DNA of 64,000 nucleotides. Origin: Morinoia aosen (Eukaryota; Arthropoda; Malacostraca; Amphipoda; Talitridae). Position numbers and translations under genes: made by a program. The DNA is taken from NCBI GenBank assembly GCA_030386875.1, contig CM059562.1, positions 23,613,360 to 23,677,359 on the forward strand. The letters are read 5' to 3'. The notes beneath the pieces are model-generated. The model worked only from the letters and a program-made list of their open reading frames with translations. It was not told where the DNA came from and did not search any database. Each line of letters opens with the position of its first letter. Position 1 is the stretch's first letter. Shown piece by piece: positions 1-11,435 of the stretch.

Positions 1-2646
1 AAACGGATTGTCATAGTTTGCCGAAAAGTTTGTCGTTAAAATATTACGAATATTTGTCATCTGATTCACAGTCTAACGTTAAAGAGACAGTTAATCTTGA
101 TGTGTTGCCTAATGCAGTTCCGGTATTTTGTAAAGCACGCCCGGTTCCTGTAAGGCTAAGACTCTGTCAAAACCGAACTGGAACGCTTGCAGAGTATGGG
201 CAAAATCACAAAAGTGTATGATAGCCAATAGGCATCTCCTACCGTTAATGTTCTAAAGTCTGACGGCAGTGTGAGAATCTGTGGAGATTTTTCAGCTTCC
301 ATTAAAAATTTTCTGAATCCTGTTCAATCTGTACTACCTGTTATTGATGATGTCATTTCTCAAATCGGAGACGCTAAGTTTTTCTCAAAAATTGATTTGT
401 CTAACGCGTTTTTGCAAATTCCGTTGGACGAAGAATCAAAGAAAGTTACGACCATTAACACCTCTGAAGGTCTATTCATGTACAATTACTTACCTTATGG
501 TCTACGTGCAAGCCCCGGCATTTTTCAAGCATTCATGAATAGGACTCTGTCTGGCATCGATAACATCATTGTGTACCAGGATGACCTCCTCATTTTGACC
601 TCGTCATATGATGCTCATTTGGAAGTTCTTGACAGGGTCTTGTCTGTCCTAAAAAACGCGGGAATTCGCGTAAATCTGTCTAAATGTGCCTTTCTAACTG
701 ATCGTGTGTCTTATTTAGGGTACGTTTTCGATAACAAGGGTGTTCACCCTAACTCTGAGAAAGTAGAAGCTATTCTCAATGCTCCTGTTCCTAAAAACCT
801 CAAACAGTTGCAAGCTTTCATCGGATTGTGTAACTTCTACAGTCGTTTTGTACCCAACTTTTCTAATGTCATGCATCCTCTGTACTCGCTGCTTAAGAAA
901 AATGTACAGTTCCGGTGGACTCCAGAACAGGACGAGAGTGTCCAGAAAATTAAGAACATCTTTCGTTCGCATAAACCTCTAAAGTTGTTTGATCCCAACC
1001 ATGAAACTCTTCTTGAAACTGATAGTTCGGGTTATGGAGTTGCTGCCATACTCATGCAACGCGTTAGTCCTTCTCATGATTGGTGTCCGGTTCAATTTGC
1101 TTCGAGATCTCTGAATAGTGCGGAACAAAACTACTCTAACATTGAAAGGGAGAGCCTCAGTGTGGTTTTTGGCGTGGAGAAATTCAAGAAATTTCTACTT
1201 GGTGCTAAGTTCATTATCCATAATGATCAGAAACCTCTTTGTAAACTTTTTGCACATGACAAGGGTGTACCTCTCAACTGTTCCGCTCGAATTCAGAGAT
1301 GGGCTCTTAGACTCTCCCAGTTTGACTGTGTTTTCAGACATTCGAAAGGCAAATGTAACGTAAATAGCGATTGTCTCAGTAGGCTGCCACTACCTACGAC
1401 TGTAAGGGAGCTAGAACCGTACGAAATGATTTTTGCTGTGAACACTCTTGATAAAACTCCTGTCACGTGTGAAAATATAAAAACTCATACTGATATGGAT
1501 AGCGAACTATGCCAACTTAAACAATACATAAAGTTTGGCATGCCTCCTAAACCTGATCCCAATTTTTCAAAATTTAAGAACCTGCTACCTCAGATGACCA
1601 TCATGAAGGGTTGCATACTTTATAAAGAACGGGTTTTTATTCCCAAGTCACTGCGTAGTTTAGTCCTTGAAACATTTCATGATGGACATCCTGGCATTTG
1701 TGGCATGAAATCGTTGGCCAGATCTGTTATTTGGTTTCCCGGAATGGACAAAACTATTGAAGACATCGTAAAATGTTGTCCCCAATGTCAATTAAATCGA
1801 GCAAAACCTAAGTCTAGAAATGTAGAATGGCCTACTCCTTCTCGTCCTTTTGAACGCATTCATGTCGATCACTTTTTCTACGAGAATAAAATTGTTTTCA
1901 TTGCTGTAGATGCATTATCTAAATATATTGAATGTGAAGTGGTACCATCCACGAGTGTGTCAGATACTGTCGATGCGTTGAGAATGATTTTCAGCAGAAA
2001 TGGGTTGTGTGATGTGCTCGTAAGTGACAATGCTTCTAACTTTTCGTCTCAAGACTTCAAAGATTTTCTTATTTCCAACGGCATTGAGCACCTCACACCT
2101 CCGCCCTACTCTCCAGCAAGCAATGGTCAAGCTGAGAGGGGGGTAAGAGTCATTAAAGACTTGTTGAAAAAACTATCTTCTTCCGAATCGTTCAAATCCC
2201 GTCTAGCGAAAGCATTATTTCAATCGCATTGTATTCCGCATAGTGTTACAAAAATTGTTCCCTCTGTTGCGCTGAACAATCGTAAATTTATTACTTCCAA
2301 AGATAGAGTTCATCCTAAATTTTCTGTGTCCAGGTCTAAGCCTATGTATGTAACTCAATTTGATGTCGGGGATCATGTTCTCGCTCTGAATTTAAGAAAT
2401 GGTCCCAAGTGGTTGAAGGGAATTATTGTTAGTAAAGTTGCCGTTAATATCTTTCATGTTCAAATATTAGCATTAAATGTAATCTGGAAGAGACATTCAA
2501 ATCAGCTGTTGCACAGTAGTTTGGAATCTACCGGGAGTGGAGCAGCAGAGACTCCTGCTTTTCAGCCTGTTAACAGCTCTCCTGAGCAAAATGAACCTCG
2601 TAGATCAGGCAGAATAACCAAACCTGTAATACGAATAGGTTGTTGA
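1..2646 (+). pseudogene. gypsy pol remnant: RT, RNase H, integrase
   Basis: Polyprotein that copies element RNA into DNA and integrates it. The long open part runs from 271 to 2646. RT has the SKIDLSNAF motif and the catalytic YQDD box near residue 102. RNase H follows with ETDSSGYG. Integrase has an HHCC finger (HDGHPGICG ... CCPQCQ) and the D-D-E triad: VDHFF near residue 531, VSDNASNF near 588, and NGQAERG. The RT start lies upstream in other frames: the segment at 18-170 encodes the conserved AVPVFCKARPVP stretch. A frameshift near 150-170 and an in-frame TAG near 230 separate it from the main frame. The gene is therefore broken. Its open tail suggests moderate age. Confidence 0.9.
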
Positions 2647-2677
2647 GTTCCTCCTTCCCTTTGTCACATATTCATCT

Positions 2678-3018
2678 AAAGGGAGGGAAGTTGTTGTATA
2701 GTGACGCTCTTGGGATATTTATGGAGGTTCCGGCTGCGGAGATTTATGAGTCTCGCTCGCTCGGAGTTTCCGGCGGAACCGCCGATGCGGGCCTGGTATT
2801 TACAAGCGCCGGATAGGTCGGAAGCGCGCCTACTGCCGGGCGGAAGTTCAATGTTCGAACTAGACTTAAGAGCAAGCTGTGTGAACTTGAGATCAGTACA
2901 TTACTAGTAGTCCTGCTGTTCGTTTTGCTATCCAATTGCCTGGTTTACGGCTAGGCTAACCGATCTACAAGTGCTGTCCAGTAAACCTTATATCTTGCTG
3001 AAATTCCAAGATATTACA
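2678..3018 (+). repeat. Polypurine tract and 3' LTR of the first gypsy element
   Basis: A purine tract (2678-2691, ending GGGAGGGAAGT) sits directly before TGTTGTATAGTGAC at 2692, a typical LTR start. The LTR probably ends at ATATTACA near 3018, giving about 327 bp with TG...CA ends. The right edge is inferred from the CA dinucleotide only, because the partner LTR is outside the window. Confidence 0.7.
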
Positions 3019-4121
3019 CTTGTCTAGAGCTTAACAAATTCCTTTTTAGTACCTCAATATGACCCTTCTGTTCTGCCAGTAATTATGGTCCTAGAATTGT
3101 GATTACTTCCACTTCATTTGAACTAGTAGAATTTTGAAATAATTTCAATAGTATTGTAAGATTCTCAAAAGCATATTAATTTTTAAGGCAGAAACAGCAT
3201 TTTGAATTTGATTTTTAATGATATTAAAAAATTTCATGTTATTTGCAATTATTTTCCACATTCAAGCTGTATGCATTATGGAACACATTTAGCAATTTCT
3301 TTTATTCAACTCAACAAATTTTCTAGAATTTCATTCATAAGTAGATTGGCAAGGCAAAAGTTCAATTTTTGAAACATAATTTACAAACTTTTTTCTAGCA
3401 CTGAGAACAATATTTTTGCTCAGTAAGCATTTTTAGCAAGCATAACTTTTTAACTGAATATATATATAAATAACCAGAAGCTGCATACACAGGAAAGACC
3501 CACGCAATCCAGCTTCATGAGTATTTCAGAGAACTAAAACCTTTTCTTTATTCTTTTTTTTGTTAAGCAGAAGTTTTGAAGCACAAAATGCCTATAAGGT
3601 AAAATAATTTTAAAAGCTAAATAAATAGGTTTTCAAACTGTCATAACCTAAAAAATTCTAACAATGATACAAAATTAACTAAATAGTTGAATGTTGGAAA
3701 CTGCTATACACTAAAATTAATGGCAATTATTTCAGAGTCAGTTGTGAGTATTATCCAAAGTAATCATACAAGCTACAAAACAGGCCTTTGTTATTGGTTT
3801 CTAAGCTGAAATTTCAAGTCATGTTTTAAAAATTTAAAATACTATTTTCATTCCATATATTTTATCATATTGTTTATCTATTAGCTTTTGAATCTTTGGC
3901 TATACCAAAGGTAATATAAAAAACTAGCTAAGAGACCATTTAGCATGGTCAGTAGATGATTAGATTAGATATTAGTTCAAGAATTTAATTCAAATTGAAG
4001 TCAGCAATACAGTTGCTTCTGAAGATGATTGAACTGTAAATAACAGAATCCAAGAGAAAAGGGCAAAATACAACATTTACAAAGGAACTGGAAAACTTCA
4101 ACAAATGAGGAAGAATCACAG
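3019..4121. other. AT-rich stretch without recognised gene
   Basis: About 1.1 kb of AT-rich sequence with short homopolymer runs and no credible ORF. It leads into the piggyBac remnant and may contain its 5' non-coding end, but I could not find matching terminal repeats. Confidence 0.5.
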
Positions 4122-5549
4122 ATGCCATTGTTCACTGATTTACATGCCAATACTTTTGAAGAACTCTTCTCTTCTCTGAAGTATCTTTCTGTCTACTTTG
4201 ATGACGAGATATTGAACGTCATTGTTGAGCAGTCAAACTTGGACACTCTACAAAAAGAAATAAACAAGCCTCTTGGCTTCAGTAAGGAGGAACTGCAGAA
4301 ATGGCTTGGCCTTCTTGTGTATTTTTCTATTTCTAAATTGCCAGACACCAGAAAGCACTGGGCTACGAAGATATTGCTGTTTCCAGATTTTGCTGCAGAA
4401 TGTATGAGCCGTGATAGATTTGAAGCTATAAAATCGAATCTTCCCTTGGCAGATAACACACACGAGCGTAGATCTGGTCATCCAAACGATCCTTTCTTCA
4501 AAGTCCGACCTCTAATCAACCATCTCAGGGCTAAATTTCATCAGGTTGAAAAACAGCGAAAACCCTCATGTGGATGAACAGATGGTTCCTTTCAATGGAA
4601 GATCAAGGGTAAAACAATACTTTCCTAACAAGCCCAAAAAATTTCAATTCAAACTATTTGTTCTGGCACATGACAAAGGTTTCAGCAACAATATTGTTCC
4701 TTACACTGGGAAGATATTACCTGTCAATGATCCTGCAATACCAGACATGAAGCCCAGTTCAAACATAGTATTGCACCTTGCCCAGACAATTACTGCATGT
4801 AAAAATTTCCTCGTATTTTCTGACAACTGGTTTATATCAGTGCAACTATTACATTATCTACCACAAGAGCCATATCTGTGTGAAGAACAGATGCTGACTC
4901 AGGCAGAAGTATACATTACTTATGTACGGCGGTACAATACTAAGACTGTCAATCTTGTATCTACGTTTGCCTAGGCCCAATCAGTGACCAGTGTCAGCAG
5001 GTTTGATAGAAAAAAAAAAAGTTGATTGATATCCCTTATCCTGACTCTGTCAAGAGGTACAATGCTTTCATGGGAGGAGTTAAGCTTGCAGATCAGCTTC
5101 CTGCCCTGTAACGTATTGACATAGGGCCTAAGAAGAATTACCAACAGCTGGTCTTACACTTCATTGATATGGCAATGGTAAATCAGTGGCTCTTATACTA
5201 GTGTCATGCTGACAATATGTCACTCACAAGAAAAGACATACTCTGTCTTGCAGAATTTAAGCTCGATGTTGCTAATTCCTCTATGAAACTTGGCAAATCA
5301 TGTGAGCCACTGAGAAGAGGGCAACCGCCAGTGAGGAGATCCAATGATGACAAAAGAAGAAAGTTTAGTGCACTTTCCCATGATGTAAGGCTCGACAAGG
5401 CAGCTCATATGCCTTACATTCACCAAGAAAGGATCAGGTGTAAGAACAATGATTATCAAGGCCAAACTAACGTGTATTGTATAAAATGCAGTGCTAATTT
5501 GTGCCTTTCAAACCTAAAAAATTGCTTTACCACTTACCATGGTTACTAG
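4122..5549 (+). pseudogene. piggyBac-type (DDE_Tnp_1_7) transposase, broken
   Basis: A DDE transposase of the piggyBac/PGBD superfamily, which cuts and pastes DNA at TTAA sites. Part one (4122-4577) has the N-terminal domain (FSKEELQKWLGLLVYFSI ... RFEAI). Part two (4546-4974), in another frame, has the first catalytic Asp in VDEQMVPFNGRS and the second in SDNWFIS. A third stretch near 5040-5105 encodes RYNAFMGGVKLADQL, the place of the last acidic pair. There the first Asp (normally GGVD) reads Lys. Part four (5217-5549) ends in the cysteine-rich C-terminal finger (CKNN ... CIKCSANLCL ... CF). At least two frameshifts and several stops separate the parts, so it is inactive. The total of about 1.43 kb fits a family protein of roughly 480-600 residues. 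Confidence 0.88.
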
Positions 5550-7061
5550 CACTTCCAAATTATAGGAAGTTTCTGAAATTTATTACTTTAGTTTCAGTCA
5601 AGAAATTATTATTGAATTTCTAAAGGGGTATATTTATTTGATTATTTAATTATTTCAATGCTGATTATTTAATTATTTCAAACAAACCTGCGTCCTGCCA
5701 TGCAGCAATTCTTTGTACATTCAATGAGACCTAAATCATTGTCAGGATTGGCACATAAAAAATACTCAAAAAAGAAACACCACAAAAAACACTAGTCATT
5801 TTTTTAAGGGGGGGAGGGGGGAGGACGGGGGGGGGGGGTTGGGTTGGGTTATTACTGCTATTCAAATTTCACTTGTTTTCAAGCTTATGGGATCAAAATA
5901 AGCTAAATATTTATATTGTTAAAAAAATTATCTAAGTCATGAGCATGACTATGACAAGAATCATTGAAAAACAAAAAAAAACCCTTTACAAATCAAATTA
6001 GAAAAACCTGAATCACAAAAAAAAACTTGGAGAGACTGATATATTTTGATGAATTTCATTTCCAAAGTAAAAAACAAAAATTAAGAAACAAATGTAGTTT
6101 GACTATTTGATAATATAGAGACTTTTGAATTCTTCCTGTCTTCTAGACTAGACTGCTACTACAGTACTACTGTGTCTCTCTTTCTACATCCATTGCCATT
6201 TCATCATTCTCATCCACATCATGATCATTTGCGAGGTGGCAATTTACTTAGACCAATTTCTGTGCGCATTCCGATCCTAATCTATTTCTCAATTTATTCA
6301 ACACTTTTCCAAATATCAAGAAAATTCTCTCAATGGATCCTGAACTTGCAGGCAAGAATGAAGATTGCTTATTATTATTATTATTATATAAGAAAGTTTT
6401 AGCCTCCCTTAACCACGACAAAGATGTTCCAAGAGAGGAAAGAGGAAGGCACCATTTAGTATGGAGTTGAGGGAATGCGGAACCTATGCACAAGGTGCAC
6501 AGAAACAGTAAGCTAAGAAAGAAGTTCATGAAACAAGAAAAAAGTTGAAGAAGATAGTAGTAGGTGCTGAAAAACAGGACAGCAGTGAACCAAAAAAAGA
6601 TGGTCCGTAACAAAACAAAAACCTATTTTATTACAACAAAAAGAAAGCCTACCTAACCTTTAGCTCAGGCCCTCACATTGTACCCCTGGGAGTGTGAATT
6701 CCCATAGATGCAATAGTTGTATCCCCCTGAGGGGATGAAGATTGCTTATTGCAGAAGATTGCAGAAGCCTATCGCAGAAGATTGCAGAAGAGGGCTTCTT
6801 GCAGATTGCAGAAGCCCTCTGCCAGTGTCTTTTCAGGAATCTACATTTTCTGCTGTTACATGTCATGAATTTCACATCATCAACAAGGAGTCATTGAAGG
6901 TGTTTCCCATCATATTCTCATTGAACATGTGTTTTGGTAAGATGGCTAATAATGGGTCACAGGGTCGGCTGATAATGAATTAAAAGTACTCAAATGTACT
7001 TCAACAGCTCCAGCTCAAGCGCGCAACTGACGAACTGCTATGAAAGACAAAAATTTTGAAG
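5550..7061. other. Non-coding, with G-rich tract and short repeats
   Basis: No convincing gene. It holds a G-run array at 5808-5850, an ATT microsatellite at about 6368-6388, and a cluster of short direct and inverted GCAGAAG repeats at about 6750-6825. Confidence 0.5.
5808..5850 (+). repeat. Guanine-run tract, potential G-quadruplex
   Basis: Successive G runs of 6 to 12 bases separated by single A, AC or TT spacers, ending in TTGGGTTGGGTT. Four or more adjacent G runs fit a quadruplex-forming pattern. The sequence may also be a slippage-prone assembly spot. Confidence 0.7.
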
Positions 7062-7554
7062 TTAACCCTTTAATGGTTTGCTCAACAAAATTGTCGAGGT
7101 ATTTTTAAGCCTAATAAAATATATGAAATTGCAGTTACTCAATGTTTTCTCTTGTTCTGGCGGCTAAACAGAATTGTTACGCGTCAGGTAGGTACAAAAA
7201 GTAGGCAATAGACGGCCCTGATGTAGTGGCAAGCCTCAACGTCTACACCCTTTTTATCCCTGTGTACGTGTCGCCAAACTTCTCAACTTTCCTAATTTAA
7301 TTTCAGGGTATAACTTGTAAATAATCTATGCCTATTATACATCAGATATTTAATTTGTTGTTGTAGACGTGTTTGAATACTTGTTTTGCAGATAATTATG
7401 CAATTTTGACACCGTGTATGGTACTTGAATATTGGTCCACAATTTTGTTGGGCTGCCCATTCATGGTAAAAATTATGAGTAGAGAATCAGCTCAACAAAA
7501 TTGTTGAACCATGTTATTTATAGTGGTTATTCATTGCATTTAACCTTCACAGGC

Positions 7555-7785
7555 CCCAAAATTGATGTATCAGGTTTCAATGGTACCAGTAATAGATATC
7601 TGCAAGGTGTGGCTCCAAATTATGCTGACAATTCTGATGATGGCATGGACACAGACAACGATGTTGCTGATCCTGATTTCATTCCCAACACAAGTGGTGC
7701 TGTAACTGTTGACATTGATGAAGGCAATGATACATGTGATAAAGGTACTACTATATTGCATGCAAATGAAGGTAGCTCAAACTGA
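7555..7785 (+). pseudogene. piggyBac transposase N-terminal fragment
   Basis: Open stretch with a strongly acidic composition (SDDGMDTDNDVADPDF) resembling the disordered acidic N-terminus of PGBD/piggyBac transposases. It begins after a possible splice acceptor (TTCACAG at about 7546-7552) and has no ATG at the conserved start. It carries no catalytic residue. The assignment depends mainly on its position inside the TTAA-flanked element. Confidence 0.5.
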
Positions 7786-8241
7786 CAGCTAGAGGGACCA
7801 AGTACCAAGGTTAATATCTCCGAATATATATGTATATATATATATATGTATATACTTTACTAACAATAGTGAACACAAGAAATTTTGGAAGCTTAGGCAG
7901 CTGTCTGAAATGCTTTGTGACAACTGTAAGAAGGTTGAGGGCATCCCATACCAAAGTGTAGAATAATGAAAAAATGGTGCCCTATAAAGGCACTAGGGCA
8001 GGAAAACTTTGCTAGTACATCAGAAATCAACCCAATAAGTGGGGCTTCAAAATCTTTTGTAGATCAAGCTGTAGTAAAATCATTCATGATTTACTATTCA
8101 AGGAAAAACACAAGGAAAAACAACTTCTATCTTTTCAAGGAAAAACATTATTTATCACAAAAGAAAATGAGAAAGACCTCTCGCTTGGTTAAAAAGTGAT
8201 GTTGATAATGACAAGATCTGCCCCTAACCCTCAATCAGCTG

Positions 8242-8343
8242 TTGTTTTTGTGATAACTTTTTCACAATATTGTGTAAAGTGTGATGTATTCTCGTACCTA
8301 AAAAATAAGCAAACATGCTGCCTTGATTGCCACAAGAAGTGAA
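8242..8343 (+). pseudogene. piggyBac transposase C-terminal cysteine-rich fragment
   Basis: One frame reads CVKCDVFSYLKNKQTCCLDC and then stops. This matches the C-x2-C ... C-x2-C cysteine-rich finger at the C-terminus of piggyBac transposases, which helps bind transposon ends. Upstream coding sequence is too decayed to join to it. Confidence 0.6.
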
Positions 8344-8649
8344 CATGAGCCAGGGCGGTGATTGCAAGTGACTCTAGTCGTATCTTCCAGTTACACTGAA
8401 ACCCATCCAAAAACCTTTTTTTATTTGATACAGAACAACCCAAAGATTTTCAGTTGATATGGCCACAAAATGTTGATTTCCGGTTTACCCGTCATTTTTT
8501 GTATTTCATAATAACATTAGAAGGAAATAAGTTTGTTACTTATGTTATTGTTTGTGAAAAATATAATGATATAATGAGTCAGTATGCATGTCTACCTTAC
8601 TATCATAATGAGGCAGCTCGACAAAATTATAGCTACCGTAATGTGGTAG

Positions 8650-8667
8650 CTCAACAATATTGTTGAG
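8650..8667. repeat. Perfect 18-bp palindrome near piggyBac right end
   Basis: CTCAACAATATTGTTGAG is its own reverse complement. Variants of the same word occur at 7080-7097, 7491-7508 and about 8617 in the same element. Repetition near both termini suggests transposase-binding subterminal sites. This is inference. Confidence 0.6.
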
Positions 8668-8803
8668 ACTCGTAACTCGAGAAATATGCTAGGCACAAAA
8701 AATTTTCTCAAACAAAAGTTGTTACTCTACCTCAGAGATAAAGGAATTTGACATGAAAAAATTTTTTTTACCCAAATTCTACATGTGACCATTAAAGGGT
8801 TAA

Positions 8804-9125
8804 ATAACTCAAAAATAATGCATCAGCAAGCAGAATGTCATTCATGAAAAGGTTTTTAAATGTGTTTCTTTAGTGATCCCTCATAACGGAATTTTTAATT
8901 TCCATGAGCCCATTAAACTGCGTATTGACTAAAAAATGTGAAAAAATCAGCATGGTTTTATGGTCACATAAAATATATTAATATCCATATTTTTTTACAA
9001 ATGATTTTTTTTTAAAACATGATTTTGTAAAAAATCATGATTTTTTATTTTTAATTTTTTGATCACATGAAATATATTAATATCCAGTTTCTTAGTGATG
9101 ATTTTTAGTAAAAAACAGCATGGTT
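8804..9125. other. AT-rich flank with extra copies of the foldback end
   Basis: Non-coding. Words starting GGTCACATAAAATATATT or close variants occur at 8962 and 9061, in the same direction as the left end of the neighbouring foldback at 9131. They look like partial tandem copies of its terminal segment. Confidence 0.55.
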
Positions 9126-9547
9126 TTTTTGGTCACATAAAATATATTAATATCAATGTTCTTCTTTAAGTGTGAATTTTGGAATAAAAACATCAAAAGG
9201 AAACCATACAGTAAAAGTGGTGGCAGATAACCCACAATTACCAAGAGGAGTGTTAAGAGGAACAACAGGAGCCACAGAACTTATAGAGATGGAGTCAAAA
9301 TTCAGAGCTTACTATCTCTACCATGTCTGATCTTTTGGTCACAAAAGTAAAATCATAGTAGAGATAGTAAGCTCTGAACTTTGACTTCATCAATATAAGT
9401 TCTGTCTCCTGCGGTTGCTAGGTAATTCTCTAGGTAATTGTGGGTTATCTGCCACACTTTTACAGTATGGTTTCCTTTTTATGTTTTTATTACAAAAAAT
9501 CATGACTAAAGAACATGGATGTTAATGTATTTTATGTGACCAAAAAT
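9126..9547. repeat. Long foldback (hairpin) element
   Basis: The left arm (about 9126-9325) and the reverse complement of the right arm (about 9350-9547) match closely over nearly their full length. Both begin with TTTTTGGTCACATAAAAT and share the words GGCAGATAACCCACAATTACC and AGAGCTTACTATCTCTAC (second of the pair inverted). The unpaired centre is only about 30 bp. There is no ORF. This is the structure of a foldback MITE, which would fold into a long stem if transcribed. The superfamily is not identifiable from the ends. Confidence 0.8.
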
Positions 9548-9712
9548 AAACAGACATATACTTCACAAAATTTAGGTGTGTGCAAAAATAAACAAAAAAC
9601 AACACATAAAAAACACTTTTTTTTGGCAAAAAAAATGCCATCAAATAAAACCGTTTTTTTTTGCATCACTAGTCCTGATAGTGTTCATTCATGGTGATAA
9701 GAAAGCTCCTTC

Positions 9713-9931
9713 CTAGGTTCTTTGAGATTTGCCAATGCCTTTGTCCCCAAAAGTTGATGCTGCCAGTGCCTTAGACAGTTTGATTTCATTAGAGATAAAG
9801 CTTTTGTTGATAGGATTCTCTGCTACAGGTTGTACTAATATCACTCTTGGCTTCAAGGGTGTGATGTTTGAGACTGCTTCTCTTGTTCTTTGCCCTGGAG
9901 TTGTTGAGTTTTCTTCAGAACTAGTACGCAA
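9713..9931 (-). pseudogene. Fragment of I-group LINE ORF1 (gag-like)
   Basis: On the minus strand this stretch encodes PRVILVQPVAENPI followed by IKLSKALA. This is clearly related to part of the ORF1 protein of the LINE at 19.1-25.7 kb (its VVIIIEPVADHRPV ... ISLSKALA segment, before the zinc knuckles). Only about 50 residues are comparable and the fragment is divergent, so it is an old, heavily truncated copy of a related family. Confidence 0.72.
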
Positions 9932-10839
9932 GCCCCCATTGAAACCCTAAAAATTTGGTATTCCAAGTTGATTTCTGCCATAGAATGTACGATTCCTGCT
10001 GGTGGAGGATATCGTTGCTAGCTGCATTACTTTTGAGGTCACTATCAATGCGTCCAAATCAAGTTTACCTCCCTCGGTCCCTTCACCTGCAAACCATCAT
10101 TTGGTGTTGTAGATGAAAACATTAGAAGAGGCTGAGACGAAATTTCAAGAGGAGGCTATGTACAATAAATTTACAGGAGTTCCTGTATCAGTTTTCACGT
10201 TTGTTAACTTTAAGCTTTTCTTGTTCTTGAACTTAATTTTAAGGATATAAGTAATTGATAATAAACCATAAATAGCCCTTCAAACCTTTCAATTAAAATT
10301 AGTGCAGATAATTTAAGCAAATTCAATAACGTAAAAATTCCTATAACCCAGCTCTAGGCTTGTCTTTGGTTCTTGAACTTTGGTTTACTATCCTGAATGC
10401 ATCCTAATGAATACACCATTTGAGCCAAGCCGTACTTACCTCGTAAATTTTCTGGATGCAAATTCAGATCGCCACCAGCCATTGACCTCACAACTTCAAC
10501 TTTATTACTGGAGCCTACACAGCCTTAGCCGTTTCCACCGGCCTCCGCATCCCCAGCGGAATCTCCCGTGCTGCCAACGCAGGGACGCCAGTGGGGTTTC
10601 CTTCGCATCGCTACGCTGCGCTTCTCCATTCCACCGAGGACCGAGCGGACGGGGATGACGGGCTAAGGCATCCTACTTGCTGCTGACTGCTCCGCTCACC
10701 ATCCACTCGCCTGACTCCGCTTCCCGGCACGTCCTGATGCTCACGAGCTTATTGGAGGTTGGTGAACTATTAGTTCAGTAACCAATTACTTGCCATGCCG
10801 TGAGCTGGGTACTTAGGACGACGTTTCCCCATGCATTCT
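9932..10839. other. Unassigned stretch with a GC-rich centre
   Basis: No gene recognised. The part from about 10,530 to 10,760 is markedly more GC-rich than its surroundings and ends just before the minisatellite. It could be a 5' region or LTR of an unrecognised element. I see no domain or terminal repeat to support a call. Confidence 0.4.
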
Positions 10840-11090
10840 TAAAAACTTAAAACTTATAACTTACCTAAAAACTTATAGCTTATAACTTACCTAAAAACTT
10901 ATAGCTTATAACTTACCTAAAAACTTATAGCTTATAACTTACCTAAAAACTTATAGCTTATAACTTACCTAAAAACTTATAGCTTATAACTTACCTAAAA
11001 ACTTATAACTTATAACTTACCTAAAAACTTATAACTTACCTAAAAACTTATAACTTATAACTTACCTAAAAACTTATAAACTTATTACCT
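10840..11090 (+). repeat. 26-bp tandem minisatellite
   Basis: About nine copies of a 26-bp unit based on CTTACCTAAAAACTTATAGC plus TTATAA. Later copies lose parts of the unit. It is AT-rich with no ORF. Confidence 0.9.
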
Positions 11091-11435
11091 AAAATCTTAT
11101 TTTACAACGATAAACCGTATTAAACCTAAGACTAAACACTATATCGTAACTAACTGCAACTAACTCCACAGAGCACGGGTGCTTGCTTCCTACGACGGCA
11201 GTCAGAGATCGCAAGTGGACCGCCCGCCTGTCTCCCAGAAGATCGGCTCTGAAGGACTCTTACCTTTGTTGCCCTTAGTTTTAGTGCATTGGTCTTGTTT
11301 AAATGTCGTTCTGACATTTGACGTAATAAATTACGGTAAATTTTCCCATTACGAAACTCCGCATATTTCAATATCCTATATATAACATTAATCAATCCTT
11401 TTTTTTTTCTATAGGCTAGGCTTCAGATTCTCCTT
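11091..11435. other. Unassigned stretch before the LINE array
   Basis: No credible coding sequence. It contains a T-rich run (11396-11409) just before the 3' tail of the first LINE copy and is probably the original insertion site flank. Confidence 0.45.

Larger units (their letters stand above)
1..3018 (+). mobile_element. Ty3/gypsy retrotransposon, Mag/K02A2.6-like, 3' part only
   Basis: The window opens inside a gypsy-type LTR retrotransposon. What is present is the end of protease/start of RT, then RT, RNase H, integrase, a purine-rich tract and the 3' LTR. The 5' LTR, gag and protease lie outside the window. The integrase C-terminus has a GPK-type module followed by a basic RRSGR tail, as in Mag/K02A2.6-like elements. 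The coding part is damaged (see the pol entry), so this copy is dead. The clade is inferred from motif style only. Confidence 0.88.
7062..8803 (+). mobile_element. Internally deleted piggyBac element with both termini
   Basis: The ends are a perfect 16-bp inverted repeat, TTAACCCTTTAATGGT at 7062-7077 and its reverse complement at 8788-8803. Each end carries the TTAA that piggyBac elements use as target and duplication. Between them are an acidic N-terminal transposase-like fragment and a cysteine-rich C-terminal fragment in the expected order and strand, with the catalytic core missing. Palindromic sequences built on CTCAACAAAATTGTTGA lie near both ends and could be transposase-binding sites. 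It is therefore a non-autonomous deletion derivative, different from the piggyBac remnant at 4.1 kb. Confidence 0.82.

Noticed and set aside
10840-11090. CRISPR-like array
   Set aside because: Units are contiguous 26-bp tandem copies without unique spacers; this is an AT-rich minisatellite in a eukaryotic genome.
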